This document shows positions 33,845-42,665 of a stretch of 64,000 bases of DNA, one piece after another (position 1 is the stretch's first letter; every line of letters starts with the position of its first letter). The translations under genes and the position numbers were made by a program. The stretch spans positions 62,001 to 126,000 of the forward strand of contig CAZGVE010000002.1 in the NCBI GenBank assembly GCA_964528845.1, read 5' to 3'. Under the pieces are notes generated by a model. The model did no database searches. It was given only the letters and a program-made list of their open reading frames with translations, and had not been told where the DNA came from. The stretch comes from FEN-1191 sp964528845 (GTDB lineage: Bacteria > Pseudomonadota > Gammaproteobacteria > Steroidobacterales > Steroidobacteraceae).

Positions 33845-35246
33845 GCGCCGGGGCGCGCAGCGGCCCCTCGTGCTGCCCGAAGGCATCCTTGCCTCGCGGC
33901 CGCTCGCCGAGCGCATGCGCCCGCGGACCACGTCCGAATTCGTCGGCCAGTCGCATCTGCTTGGGGAGGGCAAGCCCCTGCACGCCGCAATCGAGCGCGG
34001 CGTGCTGCATTCTCTGATCCTGTGGGGCCCACCCGGCACTGGCAAGACCACGCTGGCGCGGCTGATCGCGGAGCGCAGCGCGGCCCGCTTCATCGCGCTC
34101 TCAGCGGTGCAGGCCGGCATCCAGGACATCCGGGAGGCGGTACAGGGTGCGCGCGAGGCCGCGGCTGCGGGGCAGCGCACGGTGCTGTTCCTGGACGAGG
34201 TGCATCGCTTCAACAAGGCGCAGCAGGACGCATTCCTGCCGCACGTGGAGGACGGGACGCTGATCTTCATCGGCGCGACGACTGAGAATCCGTCGTTCGA
34301 GATCATCGGGGCGCTGCTCTCTCGCGCGCGCGTCTACGTGCTGCGGCCGCTCGGGAGCGCCGAGCTGCATGCGCTGATGGCCCGCGCGCTCGCTGATCCG
34401 GAGCGCGGGCTCGGCACCCAGCAGCTCAAGCTCGATCCGGAAGCGGCGCAGCTGCTGGCGCACGCGGCCGACGGTGACGCACGCCGGGCGCTGAACCTGC
34501 TCGAACTCGTTGCCGGACTCGCGGCCTCGACGGGAACCGCCCTGATCTCGGTGCCGCTCGCGCAGGAGGTCGCGAGCGGGGGTCGGCGCCGCTTCGACAA
34601 GGGGGGCGATCAGTTCTATGACCAGATCTCGGCGCTGCACAAGGCGGTGCGCGGCACCGATCCGGATGCGGCGCTGTACTGGTTCGCGCGCATGCTCGAC
34701 GGAGGCTGCGATCCGCACTACCTGGCGCGGCGCATCACGCGCATGGCCAGCGAGGACATCGGCCTGGCCGATCCGCGCGCGCTGCAGATTGCGCTCGAGG
34801 CCTGGATGGCCTTCGAGCGGCTCGGCAGTCCCGAGGGCGAGCTCGCGCTGGCCCAGGCCGTGGTCTACCTGGCAGTCGCGGCCAAGAGTAATGCGCTGTA
34901 TCTGGCCTACGGGAATGCGCAGGCCGACGTCGAACGCTACGGCTCGCTCGACGTGCCGATGCACCTGCGCAACGCGCCTACGCGGCTGATGCGCGAGCTG
35001 GGTCACGGCCAGGGTTACCGCTACGCGCACGATGAGCCCGGGGCGTTTGCGGCCGGAGAGCGCTACTTTCCCGATGGAATGCCCGAGCAACGGTATTATC
35101 ATCCGACGCCGCGCGGACTCGAACAGCGCATCGGCGAGGCGCTTGAACGGCTGCGTTCGCGCGCCGGCGCAGATCTGCCCGCCGCGGCCGTTGGCACGGG
35201 GAACCCGGGCGGCGTGGACCATGGCGGTGGCGGGGAGAAGGGATGA
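33819..35246 (+). CDS. rarA: Replication-associated recombination protein A (RarA/MgsA)
   Basis: This clamp-loader-like AAA+ ATPase acts at stalled forks. It has 475 residues from ATG 33819, which overlaps lolA by 26 bases. Family features are LAERMRPRTTSEFVGQSHLL, Walker A GPPGTGKTT, Walker B LFLDEVHRFNKAQQD, the sensor GATTENPSFE and the C-terminal tetramerisation region RRRFDKGGDQFYDQISALHK. A Gly-rich tail precedes the stop, which overlaps serS by 4 bases. Confidence 0.95.
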   Translation: MSSAPRNIKRRGAQRPLVLPEGILASRPLAERMRPRTTSEFVGQSHLLGEGKPLHAAIERGVLHSLILWGPPGTGKTTLARLIAERSAARFIALSAVQAGIQDIREAVQGAREAAAAGQRTVLFLDEVHRFNKAQQDAFLPHVEDGTLIFIGATTENPSFEIIGALLSRARVYVLRPLGSAELHALMARALADPERGLGTQQLKLDPEAAQLLAHAADGDARRALNLLELVAGLAASTGTALISVPLAQEVASGGRRRFDKGGDQFYDQISALHKAVRGTDPDAALYWFARMLDGGCDPHYLARRITRMASEDIGLADPRALQIALEAWMAFERLGSPEGELALAQAVVYLAVAAKSNALYLAYGNAQADVERYGSLDVPMHLRNAPTRLMRELGHGQGYRYAHDEPGAFAAGERYFPDGMPEQRYYHPTPRGLEQRIGEALERLRSRAGADLPAAAVGTGNPGGVDHGGGGEKG

Positions 35247-36559
35247 TCGATCCAAAACTGCTGCGCTCGGCGAGCGCGGAAGTTGCGCGCAATCTCGCGC
35301 GGCGCGGCTTTGCGCTCGACGTCGTCGCCCTGCAGGGGCTCGAAGACCAGCGCCGGCACTGGCAGATCGAAGTGGATCGCCTGCGCGCGGCGCGCAACAG
35401 CCACGCGAAGGCGGTGGGGCAGGCGCGCGGCCGCGGCGAGGACATCGCACCGCTGGTCATCGAGGGCGAGCGGCTCACCACAGGCCTCGCTGCAGCGGAT
35501 GCGCAGCTCGCCTCGCTGCAGGCGCAGCTCGAGCGGATCGCGCTGGAGCTGCCGAACCTGCTGCACGCGTCGGTGCCCGAAGGGCGCGCCGAGAGCGCCA
35601 ATCTCGAGGTCGCGCGGCACGGTGAACCGCGCCGCTTTGAATTCGCGGCGCGTGATCACGTCGCCATCGGCGAGGCACTCGGCCAGCTCGATTTCGAGGC
35701 GGCCGCGCGCATTTCCGGTGCGCGCTTCGTCGTGATGCGAGGAGCGCTGGCCCGGCTGCAGCGCGCGCTCGCGCAGTTCATGCTCGATCTGCATACCCGC
35801 GAACACGGCTATACCGAGATCTACGTGCCCTATCTGGTCGGACCGCAGGCGCTCACCGGCACCGGCCAGCTGCCGAAGTTCGAACCTGAGCTGTTCGCAC
35901 TGCGCGGCGAGCACAGCCTGTACCTGATACCGACGGCCGAGGTTCCTCTGACCAACCTGGTGCGCGAACAGATCCTCGAGGATGCGGCGCTGCCGCTGAA
36001 GTTCGTCGCGCACACGCCCTGCTTCCGCTCGGAGGCGGGCGCCGCGGGACGCGATACGCGCGGCATGATCCGCCAGCACCAGTTCGAGAAGGTCGAGCTG
36101 GTACAGATCGTTCGCCCGGCCGATTCCTACGACGCGCTCGAAGCGCTGCGCAGCCACGCCGAGACCGTGCTGCAGCGGCTGCAGCTGCCCTTTCGCACGC
36201 TGGCCCTGTGCGGCGGGGACGTCGGCTTTGCGAGCGCCAAGACCTACGATCTCGAGGTCTGGCTGCCGTCCCAGCAGCGTTACCGCGAGATCTCCTCCTG
36301 CAGCAACTGCGAGGCCTTCCAGGCGCGGCGCTTGCAGGCGCGATGGCGCAATCCGGCCAGCGGCAAACCGGAACCGCTGCATACGCTGAATGGTTCTGGC
36401 GTGGCAGTGGGCCGCGCCCTGGTCGCGGTACTCGAGAACTACCAGCAGCCGGATGGCAGCGTTGTGATTCCTGAAGTGCTCCAGCCCTACATGGGCGGCG
36501 CAGTGCGCATCGAAGCGAGGCACGGCATCGAAGCGAGGAACGGCGCAGATGCTGTCTGA
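35243..36559 (+). CDS. serS: Seryl-tRNA synthetase
   Basis: This class II aminoacyl-tRNA synthetase charges tRNA-Ser. It has 438 residues. The N-terminal two-helix coiled-coil arm (about 1-110) precedes the catalytic core. Motif 2 is FRSEAGAAGRDTRGMIRQHQFEKVE and motif 3 is GSGVAVGRALVAVLENYQQPDGSVVIPEVLQPYMGG. The tail IEARHGIEARNGADAV after the normal end comes from an 18-bp duplication. The last 11 bases overlap the next gene. Confidence 0.97.
   Translation: MIDPKLLRSASAEVARNLARRGFALDVVALQGLEDQRRHWQIEVDRLRAARNSHAKAVGQARGRGEDIAPLVIEGERLTTGLAAADAQLASLQAQLERIALELPNLLHASVPEGRAESANLEVARHGEPRRFEFAARDHVAIGEALGQLDFEAAARISGARFVVMRGALARLQRALAQFMLDLHTREHGYTEIYVPYLVGPQALTGTGQLPKFEPELFALRGEHSLYLIPTAEVPLTNLVREQILEDAALPLKFVAHTPCFRSEAGAAGRDTRGMIRQHQFEKVELVQIVRPADSYDALEALRSHAETVLQRLQLPFRTLALCGGDVGFASAKTYDLEVWLPSQQRYREISSCSNCEAFQARRLQARWRNPASGKPEPLHTLNGSGVAVGRALVAVLENYQQPDGSVVIPEVLQPYMGGAVRIEARHGIEARNGADAV
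36508..36543. repeat. 18-bp tandem duplication at the 3' end of serS
   Basis: Two adjacent copies of CATCGAAGCGAGGCACGG, with one mismatch in the second, duplicate a six-codon piece (Ile-Glu-Ala-Arg-His/Asn-Gly) of the SerRS C-terminus. The unit length equals that of the infA tail repeat. Confidence 0.88.
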
Positions 36560-38654
36560 CTCTCCGCGATTCAATGCTTCGCGCCGCTATTGCTGGGTGC
36601 TGCTCGGCTCGGGCGCCGCATTTTCGCTGCTGGGTCTGATGCTGCGATCCGTGGCGCTCGCCCCGCCGGGCAATCTCGCGACGCCCCAGGGTACCTGGCT
36701 TTCCAATATCACCGTGCCACGCGCGCTCGGCTACCTCGGCGCGGCATTGTGTACAGTGGGCGCTGCATTCCTGTCCTCCGCGCTGATGGCCTTCGCGCGT
36801 CGGCGCCATTTGGCTGTCGAGCTCGAGGCACGTCCCGATCACGGCGCGCCGGACGCAATGGCCGGGGCGGGCAACCCCGGTCGACTGCACTGGCGCGCGG
36901 CGCTGTCCTGGTGCAACCGCCGTCTGCAATCCTGGATCCGCAGTCCGGAGCTGATCGCGCGCTGGCCACCACCGCTAGTCGCGATGCTGCTCGGGGCGCT
37001 GGGGCTGTGGACGGTCGTGGCGATGTGGCGAGCGAGCCCCGACCCGGCATTCGATCCGATGACGCTCAAGCTCATCGGTGCCGGGCTAGTGGTCGCAGCC
37101 TTTCCGCTGCTGGCGCTGGAACGCTACTACGCGACGGTGAGCGCCGAACTCCTGCCGGAAGCGCCGCAGCTCGAACGGCTGCTGCGCCTGCCAGTCGCGG
37201 TGTGTCTGGCGCTCGCGCTCGAACTGATCCTGCGTTCGATCGGTATCGCGTGGGGGCTGCGGCTCGAGTGGCTGGCGGCGCTGCTGGTAGGTGTCGTCGC
37301 GCTCGAACTGGTGCTCCGCTGCGCCGTCGTCCTGTTCCTCCCGATTGCGCCCATCGAGCTGAGGATCTCGCTCGCTGACAGCAGCTTTGCAGGCGCCGTG
37401 CTGCGGCTGCACCCGCCCAGCCTGCGATCCATCAACATCGCCGTGCGCCGCCAGCTCGGTATCGACCTGTCGCGCAGCTGGGCCCTCGGTTTCATCCAGA
37501 AGGCCGCGCTGCCGGTGCTGGTCGGAATCGGGCTGCTGGCCTGGGGCCTGACCGGCGTCACCGCGTTGCGCCTCGACCAGCGCGGGATCTATGAGCGCTT
37601 CGGCGCGCCAGCCGAGGTGTTTGGCCCCGGCCTGCACTTCCACCTTCCGTGGCCGCTCGGCGCGATCCGGCCCACGGAACTGGGCGTGGTCCATCTGCTG
37701 CCGATCGAATTCCTGCTGCCTGGCGGATCGGTAGCCGGCCGATCCTCCAGCGTCGGCGCCGATGCTGGCCAGCGGCTGACCCCGGCCGAGGCGCTCGCTC
37801 CGAAGAGTGCGAACCGGCTGTGGACCGACGATCATCCGTTCGAGGGCAGCTACCTGATCGCCAGCGAGGAGCGCGGCCAACAGAGCTTCCAGCTCGTCAA
37901 CATCGACATGGCGGTCATGTACCGGGTCGGCCTGTCCGATGCGTCCGCGCGCGCCGCCGCCTATCGCGTCGCCGACATCGACGCGCTGATCCAGGCGCTG
38001 TCCGGGCAGCTGCTGGTTCGCTACTTCACTCACAACACGCTGCTCGATCTGCTCGGGCAGAGCCGCGAGAGCTTCTCGCGGGAATTCCAGACCGCCCTGC
38101 AGGCACAGCTCGACCAGTTCGCGACCGGCGTCGAGGCCATCAGCGTTTCGGTCGAGGCCATACACCCGCCCCCCGGAGCCGCCAGCGCCTACCATGACGT
38201 ACAGGCCGCCGAGATCATCGCCACGACTCGGATCTCGGTGCGGCGCGGCGAGGCCACGCGCTCGCTCAAGGCGGCGCAGCGCCTGGCCGGCGCCGATCGG
38301 AACGAGGCCGCCGCTGCAGCCGCGGAGCGCGTGGCCGAGGCGCAGAGCCAGGCCACGCTGTTCTCGGCCGACCGCGCAGCTCATGCCCAGGACGGCTTTG
38401 CGTTCCTGTTCGAACGCTGGCTCGACGATCTGGTGAAGGGGCTGGCCGACTCGAGGGTCGTGCTGATCGACCACCGACTCGGGCCACAAAGCATTCCGGC
38501 GCTCGACCTGCGCGTGCTCGATAGCGTGACATCGAGCTACATCCCGCCGGCCGCGTCGGCGATCGCGCCGCCGCAGCCGGGCGCCGGACCGTCGACTCCT
38601 GCCACTGCGGCCCAGCCGCCGGTCGTGGATCAGCTCGAAGTGGATGAACGCTGA
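36549..38654 (+). CDS. Large polytopic SPFH (HflK-like) membrane protein
   Basis: This 701-residue protein has an N-terminal membrane domain of about seven helices (15-33, 58-82, 142-160, 174-190, 213-230, 242-265, 319-337). An SPFH/prohibitin domain follows, starting TALRLDQRGIYERFGAPAEVFGPGLHFHLPWPLG, then an Ala/Glu-rich coiled coil (about 560-640) and a Pro/Ala tail. HflK itself has one helix, so this is an extended relative. SPFH proteins form large cages that organise membrane proteins and proteases. The start overlaps serS, and an HflC-like gene follows after 24 bases. Confidence 0.85.
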   Translation: MLSDSPRFNASRRYCWVLLGSGAAFSLLGLMLRSVALAPPGNLATPQGTWLSNITVPRALGYLGAALCTVGAAFLSSALMAFARRRHLAVELEARPDHGAPDAMAGAGNPGRLHWRAALSWCNRRLQSWIRSPELIARWPPPLVAMLLGALGLWTVVAMWRASPDPAFDPMTLKLIGAGLVVAAFPLLALERYYATVSAELLPEAPQLERLLRLPVAVCLALALELILRSIGIAWGLRLEWLAALLVGVVALELVLRCAVVLFLPIAPIELRISLADSSFAGAVLRLHPPSLRSINIAVRRQLGIDLSRSWALGFIQKAALPVLVGIGLLAWGLTGVTALRLDQRGIYERFGAPAEVFGPGLHFHLPWPLGAIRPTELGVVHLLPIEFLLPGGSVAGRSSSVGADAGQRLTPAEALAPKSANRLWTDDHPFEGSYLIASEERGQQSFQLVNIDMAVMYRVGLSDASARAAAYRVADIDALIQALSGQLLVRYFTHNTLLDLLGQSRESFSREFQTALQAQLDQFATGVEAISVSVEAIHPPPGAASAYHDVQAAEIIATTRISVRRGEATRSLKAAQRLAGADRNEAAAAAAERVAEAQSQATLFSADRAAHAQDGFAFLFERWLDDLVKGLADSRVVLIDHRLGPQSIPALDLRVLDSVTSSYIPPAASAIAPPQPGAGPSTPATAAQPPVVDQLEVDER

Positions 38655-38678
38655 GATGAATGCTGAGGAGGGAACACC

Positions 38679-39659
38679 ATGACGCCCGAAACCTCGATCA
38701 AGACCGGCTTTGCGCTCTGGCTCGCGCGCAACGGCCGCGTCATGGCAGCGGGCCTGATCGTCGCGATAGCGCTGCTGGCAGCCTGCGGTGTGCTCGTCGT
38801 TCCGGGCGAGGCAATCGTGCTGACCCGGCTCGGCAATCCGGTGCGGGTGCTCACCGCGCCCGGGCTGGCGTGGAAGATTCCGGCCCCGATCGAGAGCACG
38901 ATTCCGGTCGATCTGCGGCTGCGAACCACTTCCAGCGGACTGCAGGACGTCGGCACGCGCGACGGACTTCGTATCCTGGTCCAGGCCTACGTCGCGTGGC
39001 AGGTGCCGGATGACGCCGAGCACATCCGGCAGTTTCTGCGGGCGGTGCAAAACCAGCCGGATGTCGCGGCCGATCAGCTGCGCAGCTTCATGGGATCCTC
39101 GCTGGAGATCACGTTGAGCAGCTTCGACCTGGCGAGCCTGATCAATACCGATGCCTCCAGGATCCGTTTGAGCGAGCTCGAATCCCGGCTGCGCGATCGC
39201 ATCGGCGAGCAGGCATTGCGGGTGTACGGCATCCGGATCCTGCAGGTGGGGCTCGAGCGCCTGACGCTGCCGGCGGAAACCCTGGACGCCACGGTCGCGC
39301 GCATGTCCGCCGAGCGTGAAACGGTGGCGGCGGAGCGGCAGGCCGAAGGGGAGCGAGCGGCCGCCGAAATCGTCTCCAATGCCGATCGCGATGCGCGCGT
39401 GCAGCGCGCGCAGGCCAAGGCCGAGGCTTCCGCGATCGACGCCAAGTCGCGCGTCGATGCCGCCGACATCTACGCCAAGGCTTACGGTCGCGACCACGAG
39501 CTCTATACGCTGCTGCGCTCGCTCGATACGCTCTCGACAGTCATCCACCCAAACACGACGCTGATCCTGCGCACCGACGCGGCGCCGTTCCGCGTGCTGG
39601 TGGATGGCCCCGGCCGGAGCGCCGGTACCTTGCCTGCCTCGGCTGGGAAGGAACATTAA
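38679..39659 (+). CDS. HflC-like SPFH domain protein
   Basis: This is a 326-residue single-pass membrane protein. A cytoplasmic N-terminus of about 22 residues precedes a transmembrane helix at about 23-42 with an embedded Cys. The SPFH domain reads VPGEAIVLTRLGNPVRVLTAPGLAWKIPAPIEST, and a coiled-coil region follows (about 205-260). It resembles HflC but is not next to hflX or the purA neighbourhood of canonical hflKC. A good ribosome binding site (GAGGG) precedes the ATG. It probably assembles with the flanking SPFH proteins. Confidence 0.87.
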   Translation: MTPETSIKTGFALWLARNGRVMAAGLIVAIALLAACGVLVVPGEAIVLTRLGNPVRVLTAPGLAWKIPAPIESTIPVDLRLRTTSSGLQDVGTRDGLRILVQAYVAWQVPDDAEHIRQFLRAVQNQPDVAADQLRSFMGSSLEITLSSFDLASLINTDASRIRLSELESRLRDRIGEQALRVYGIRILQVGLERLTLPAETLDATVARMSAERETVAAERQAEGERAAAEIVSNADRDARVQRAQAKAEASAIDAKSRVDAADIYAKAYGRDHELYTLLRSLDTLSTVIHPNTTLILRTDAAPFRVLVDGPGRSAGTLPASAGKEH

Positions 39660-39660
39660 G

Positions 39661-40755
39661 GTGCCGCCGGTTGCCGGCAGCGAGGCGGCTCCCGCAAAGG
39701 GTGCCTGGGAGCAGGCGGCCGAGCGTTCCTTCACTTTCCTGTTCGTCGTGGTCTGCCTGCTCGCGGTGGCGTGGATGCTCTCCAATTGCCGGCAGGTGCC
39801 GCCCGACAGCCGGGCCATCGTGCTGCGGCTGGGCAGCGTGGTGCGAGTGGAAGGCGCTGGCCTGCTGCTTGCGCTTCCGCGGCCGTTCGAACAAGTGCTC
39901 ACGCTGCCATCCGCCGACCGGCAAATCGCGTTCACGATCTATGCATTCCAATCCGCAGCTCCGGCGGAGGGCGCGTTCCCTTCCGGTGAAGGCCTGACCG
40001 ATGCAAGCGGCGCCTCGACGCCGATCAGTCATGATCCGGCGCAGAACGTGTCGATGCTGATGACTGGCGACATGAGCGTCGTGCACTTCGACGCGCGGCT
40101 GTTCTACCGGATCACGGATCCCACCGCTTATGTGCTCTGCGCCGACCATGTGGCTGCGGCGCTCGAGCGACTGTTCGTGGCGAGTTCGGTGGCGGTGGCT
40201 GCCAGCCGCGACCTCGATACCATCCTGGTGGCGCGCCCCGACCGCGACGCGTACAGCGAAGCGGCACGTGCCGGCAGGGAGGGCCTGCGGCCTGACCTGC
40301 TGGCCGAGGTGAACCGCCGTCTGGGCGAGCTGGCGGAGCAGGGCGCGAGCCTCGGGATCACCGTGAGTCGCGTGGATCTGCTGCCCTCGATTCCGGCCGA
40401 AGCGAAGCCCGCCTTTGATTCGGTGCTGTACGCGCTGCAGAAGGCGGAGACCGCGACCGCCCAGTCCCGCACCAGCGCCGAGACCATGAGCCAGCAGGCC
40501 AATCAGGATCGGGACCGCATTCTGACCGACGCGCAGGCCATGGCGGAGGAGCGGACCACCCTGGCGCAGACGCGCACCGCGGCGATCACGGCCCTGTCCG
40601 CGGGCGCGAGCGCCCAAGGCCTGTCCGCACCGATGCTGTCCAACCAGCTCTACCAGGAGCAGGTGGGCAAGCTGCTGAATCGCGCCGGCCGCGTGTTCGC
40701 GGCAGATGGGGCGGGCGGTGCGCGTCTGATACTACCGGGCGGAGCGCGCCAGTGA
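39661..40755 (+). CDS. HflK-like SPFH domain protein
   Basis: This is the third SPFH protein in a row, 364 residues from GTG 39661, with AAGGA upstream; an earlier ATG (39604) would lie inside the previous gene. A transmembrane helix covers about 23-41. The SPFH domain begins VPPDSRAIVLRLGSVVRVEGAGLLLALPRPFEQV, and a coiled coil rich in Ala, Thr and Gln follows (about 265-325). It overlaps the ATPase start by 4 bases (GTGA), which indicates tight co-translation with that transporter. Confidence 0.85.
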   Translation: MPPVAGSEAAPAKGAWEQAAERSFTFLFVVVCLLAVAWMLSNCRQVPPDSRAIVLRLGSVVRVEGAGLLLALPRPFEQVLTLPSADRQIAFTIYAFQSAAPAEGAFPSGEGLTDASGASTPISHDPAQNVSMLMTGDMSVVHFDARLFYRITDPTAYVLCADHVAAALERLFVASSVAVAASRDLDTILVARPDRDAYSEAARAGREGLRPDLLAEVNRRLGELAEQGASLGITVSRVDLLPSIPAEAKPAFDSVLYALQKAETATAQSRTSAETMSQQANQDRDRILTDAQAMAEERTTLAQTRTAAITALSAGASAQGLSAPMLSNQLYQEQVGKLLNRAGRVFAADGAGGARLILPGGARQ

Positions 40756-42665
40756 GCACGCTGACGGAGCAACAGGCGCCGGCGGCGACGGACAAGGTGC
40801 TGTTGAGCGCCGCCGAGCAGCTCTCACTCGGAACCCGCCTGACCGTCTCGCTGGTCGCTGCCGGCTGCCTGCTGCTGTCGGCTGCGATCCAGATCCTTCG
40901 CCCGGCGCAGCGCGATGTCGCCGAGCTGGTCGCGGGACTCGCAGCAGTGCTGGTCGCGGTGCCCGCCCTGACCGCAGCATGGAAGAGTCTGCGCCAGCCT
41001 GACCTGCACGGCATCATGGATCAGCTGATTGCGCTTGCGCTGCTGGCGGCGTGGGCGAGCGGCAATCTGGTCACGGCTGCGCTGCTGCCGCTCGTCATGA
41101 CCATCGGTCATATTCTCGAGGAGCGCTCGCTGCTCGGCTCGCAGGAGGCGATACGCGCGCTGTCCCGCCTCACCCGTACCAAGGCGCGCCGGTTGTCGCC
41201 CAGTGCAGCCATCGAAGAGGTGAACGCACAGGAATTGCGCGTCGGAGATCGAGTCGAGGTGCGCGCCGGCGATCTGATTCCGGCCGACGGAATCGTCGAG
41301 ACCGGGATATCGAGCATCGACATCGCATCGATCACCGGTGAGACGGTGCCGGTGGAGGTGCAGCCCGGAGCGGAGGTCCTCAACGGGACGATCAATCTGG
41401 ATGGTCACCTGCTGGTCCGCATCACCAAGGTCGGTGCCGAGACCATCCTCGGCCGCGTGGTCGCGCTGCTGCGTGAGGCGGAGCAGGCCAAGCCCCCGAT
41501 TACCCGCCTGCTCGAACGCTATGCGAATCGCTACCTGATCCTGGTGCTGCTGCTGGCAGCGGGGAGCTGGTTCGTCACAGGTAACACGACAGTGATGCTC
41601 GCGGTGCTGGTCGGCTCCTGCCCCGCCGCGCTGGTGCTGGCTGCGCCCGCGACTTCGATCGCCGGCATATCGGTCGCGAGCCGCCACGGTATTCTGATCA
41701 AGGGGGCGGCGTTCCTCGAAACCCTGGCCACGGTCGATGCGGTCGCATTCGACAAGACCGGAACGGTCACGATCGGGCATCTGCATCTGGTCGAGGCGCG
41801 CCCGGAGCCCGGCGTGACGCTCGAGGAGCTGGTCCGTGTCGCGGGCACACTCGGTGCAGCCAGCAGTCATCCGGTCAGTCGCGCGCTCGCCCCGCAGGTA
41901 ACCGACCAGACGCGGCTGGAGCTGGAAGACATCCAGGAGACGAGGGGGCTCGGTCTGGTCGCCCGTCACGCCGGTGAACGGGTGGCGCTCGGCCGAGCGG
42001 CGCTGTTCGCGCAGCTCGACATAGCCGTATCCGAGCCGCCGACGCACGACGGTCCCATCGCCGGCGTATCGTATGGCTCCCGATTCCTGGGCTGGGTGCT
42101 GCTGGCAGACGAGCCACGACCGGAAGCGCTGGAAGCGGTGACCGATCTCGCGCGCCTCGGGCTCAGGCGTCAGATACTGATCACCGGGGACCGATGGCCC
42201 GCCGCCCGCCGCGTGGCGGAGGCGTTGCATATCACTGAAGTGCACGCCGAGCTGCTTCCCGAACAGAAGATGAAGACCGTACTGCAGGAAGTGGCGGCCG
42301 GCCATCGGCCGCTGGTAGTCGGAGACGGCATCAATGATGCGCTGGCACTGAAGGCCGGAGCCGTTGGGATCGCGATGGGAGGCCAGGGAACGGATGTGGC
42401 GCTGGCCTCCGCGGACCTGGTGCTGATGACCAACGATCTGCGGCGCCTCGGCACCTGCATCCGCCTGAGCAGGCGCTGCCGGCGCACGATCTATGGCAAC
42501 GTGGGCGTCGGGCTGGTCTGGACGATCGCGATCGTCGTCTGCGCGGTCACCGGTGTGCTGGGCGCGAACGGCGCGCTGCTGGCGGCGTTGCTGCAGAATC
42601 TCAGCATTCTGATCGTGATGTTCAATGCCGGACGCCTGCTGAAGTTCCAGGAGGTCCTGGCCTAG
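40752..42665 (+). CDS. Atypical P1B-type (heavy-metal-like) cation-transporting ATPase
   Basis: This 637-residue P-type ATPase has the actuator motif SITGETVPV (TGE 195-197), phosphorylated Asp334 in DKTGT, SSHPVSRAL as the HP motif and VVGDGINDALAL. The ion-binding helix reads GSCPAALVLAAP: Cys290-Pro291-Ala292 in place of CPC, SPC or CPH. There is no N-terminal CxxC metal-binding domain. The last helix pair has LLQNLSILIVMFNAGRLL, where Zn/Cu pumps often have His or Asp. The ion is therefore not predictable. It is fused by overlap to the SPFH operon. Confidence 0.9.
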   Translation: MSTLTEQQAPAATDKVLLSAAEQLSLGTRLTVSLVAAGCLLLSAAIQILRPAQRDVAELVAGLAAVLVAVPALTAAWKSLRQPDLHGIMDQLIALALLAAWASGNLVTAALLPLVMTIGHILEERSLLGSQEAIRALSRLTRTKARRLSPSAAIEEVNAQELRVGDRVEVRAGDLIPADGIVETGISSIDIASITGETVPVEVQPGAEVLNGTINLDGHLLVRITKVGAETILGRVVALLREAEQAKPPITRLLERYANRYLILVLLLAAGSWFVTGNTTVMLAVLVGSCPAALVLAAPATSIAGISVASRHGILIKGAAFLETLATVDAVAFDKTGTVTIGHLHLVEARPEPGVTLEELVRVAGTLGAASSHPVSRALAPQVTDQTRLELEDIQETRGLGLVARHAGERVALGRAALFAQLDIAVSEPPTHDGPIAGVSYGSRFLGWVLLADEPRPEALEAVTDLARLGLRRQILITGDRWPAARRVAEALHITEVHAELLPEQKMKTVLQEVAAGHRPLVVGDGINDALALKAGAVGIAMGGQGTDVALASADLVLMTNDLRRLGTCIRLSRRCRRTIYGNVGVGLVWTIAIVVCAVTGVLGANGALLAALLQNLSILIVMFNAGRLLKFQEVLA

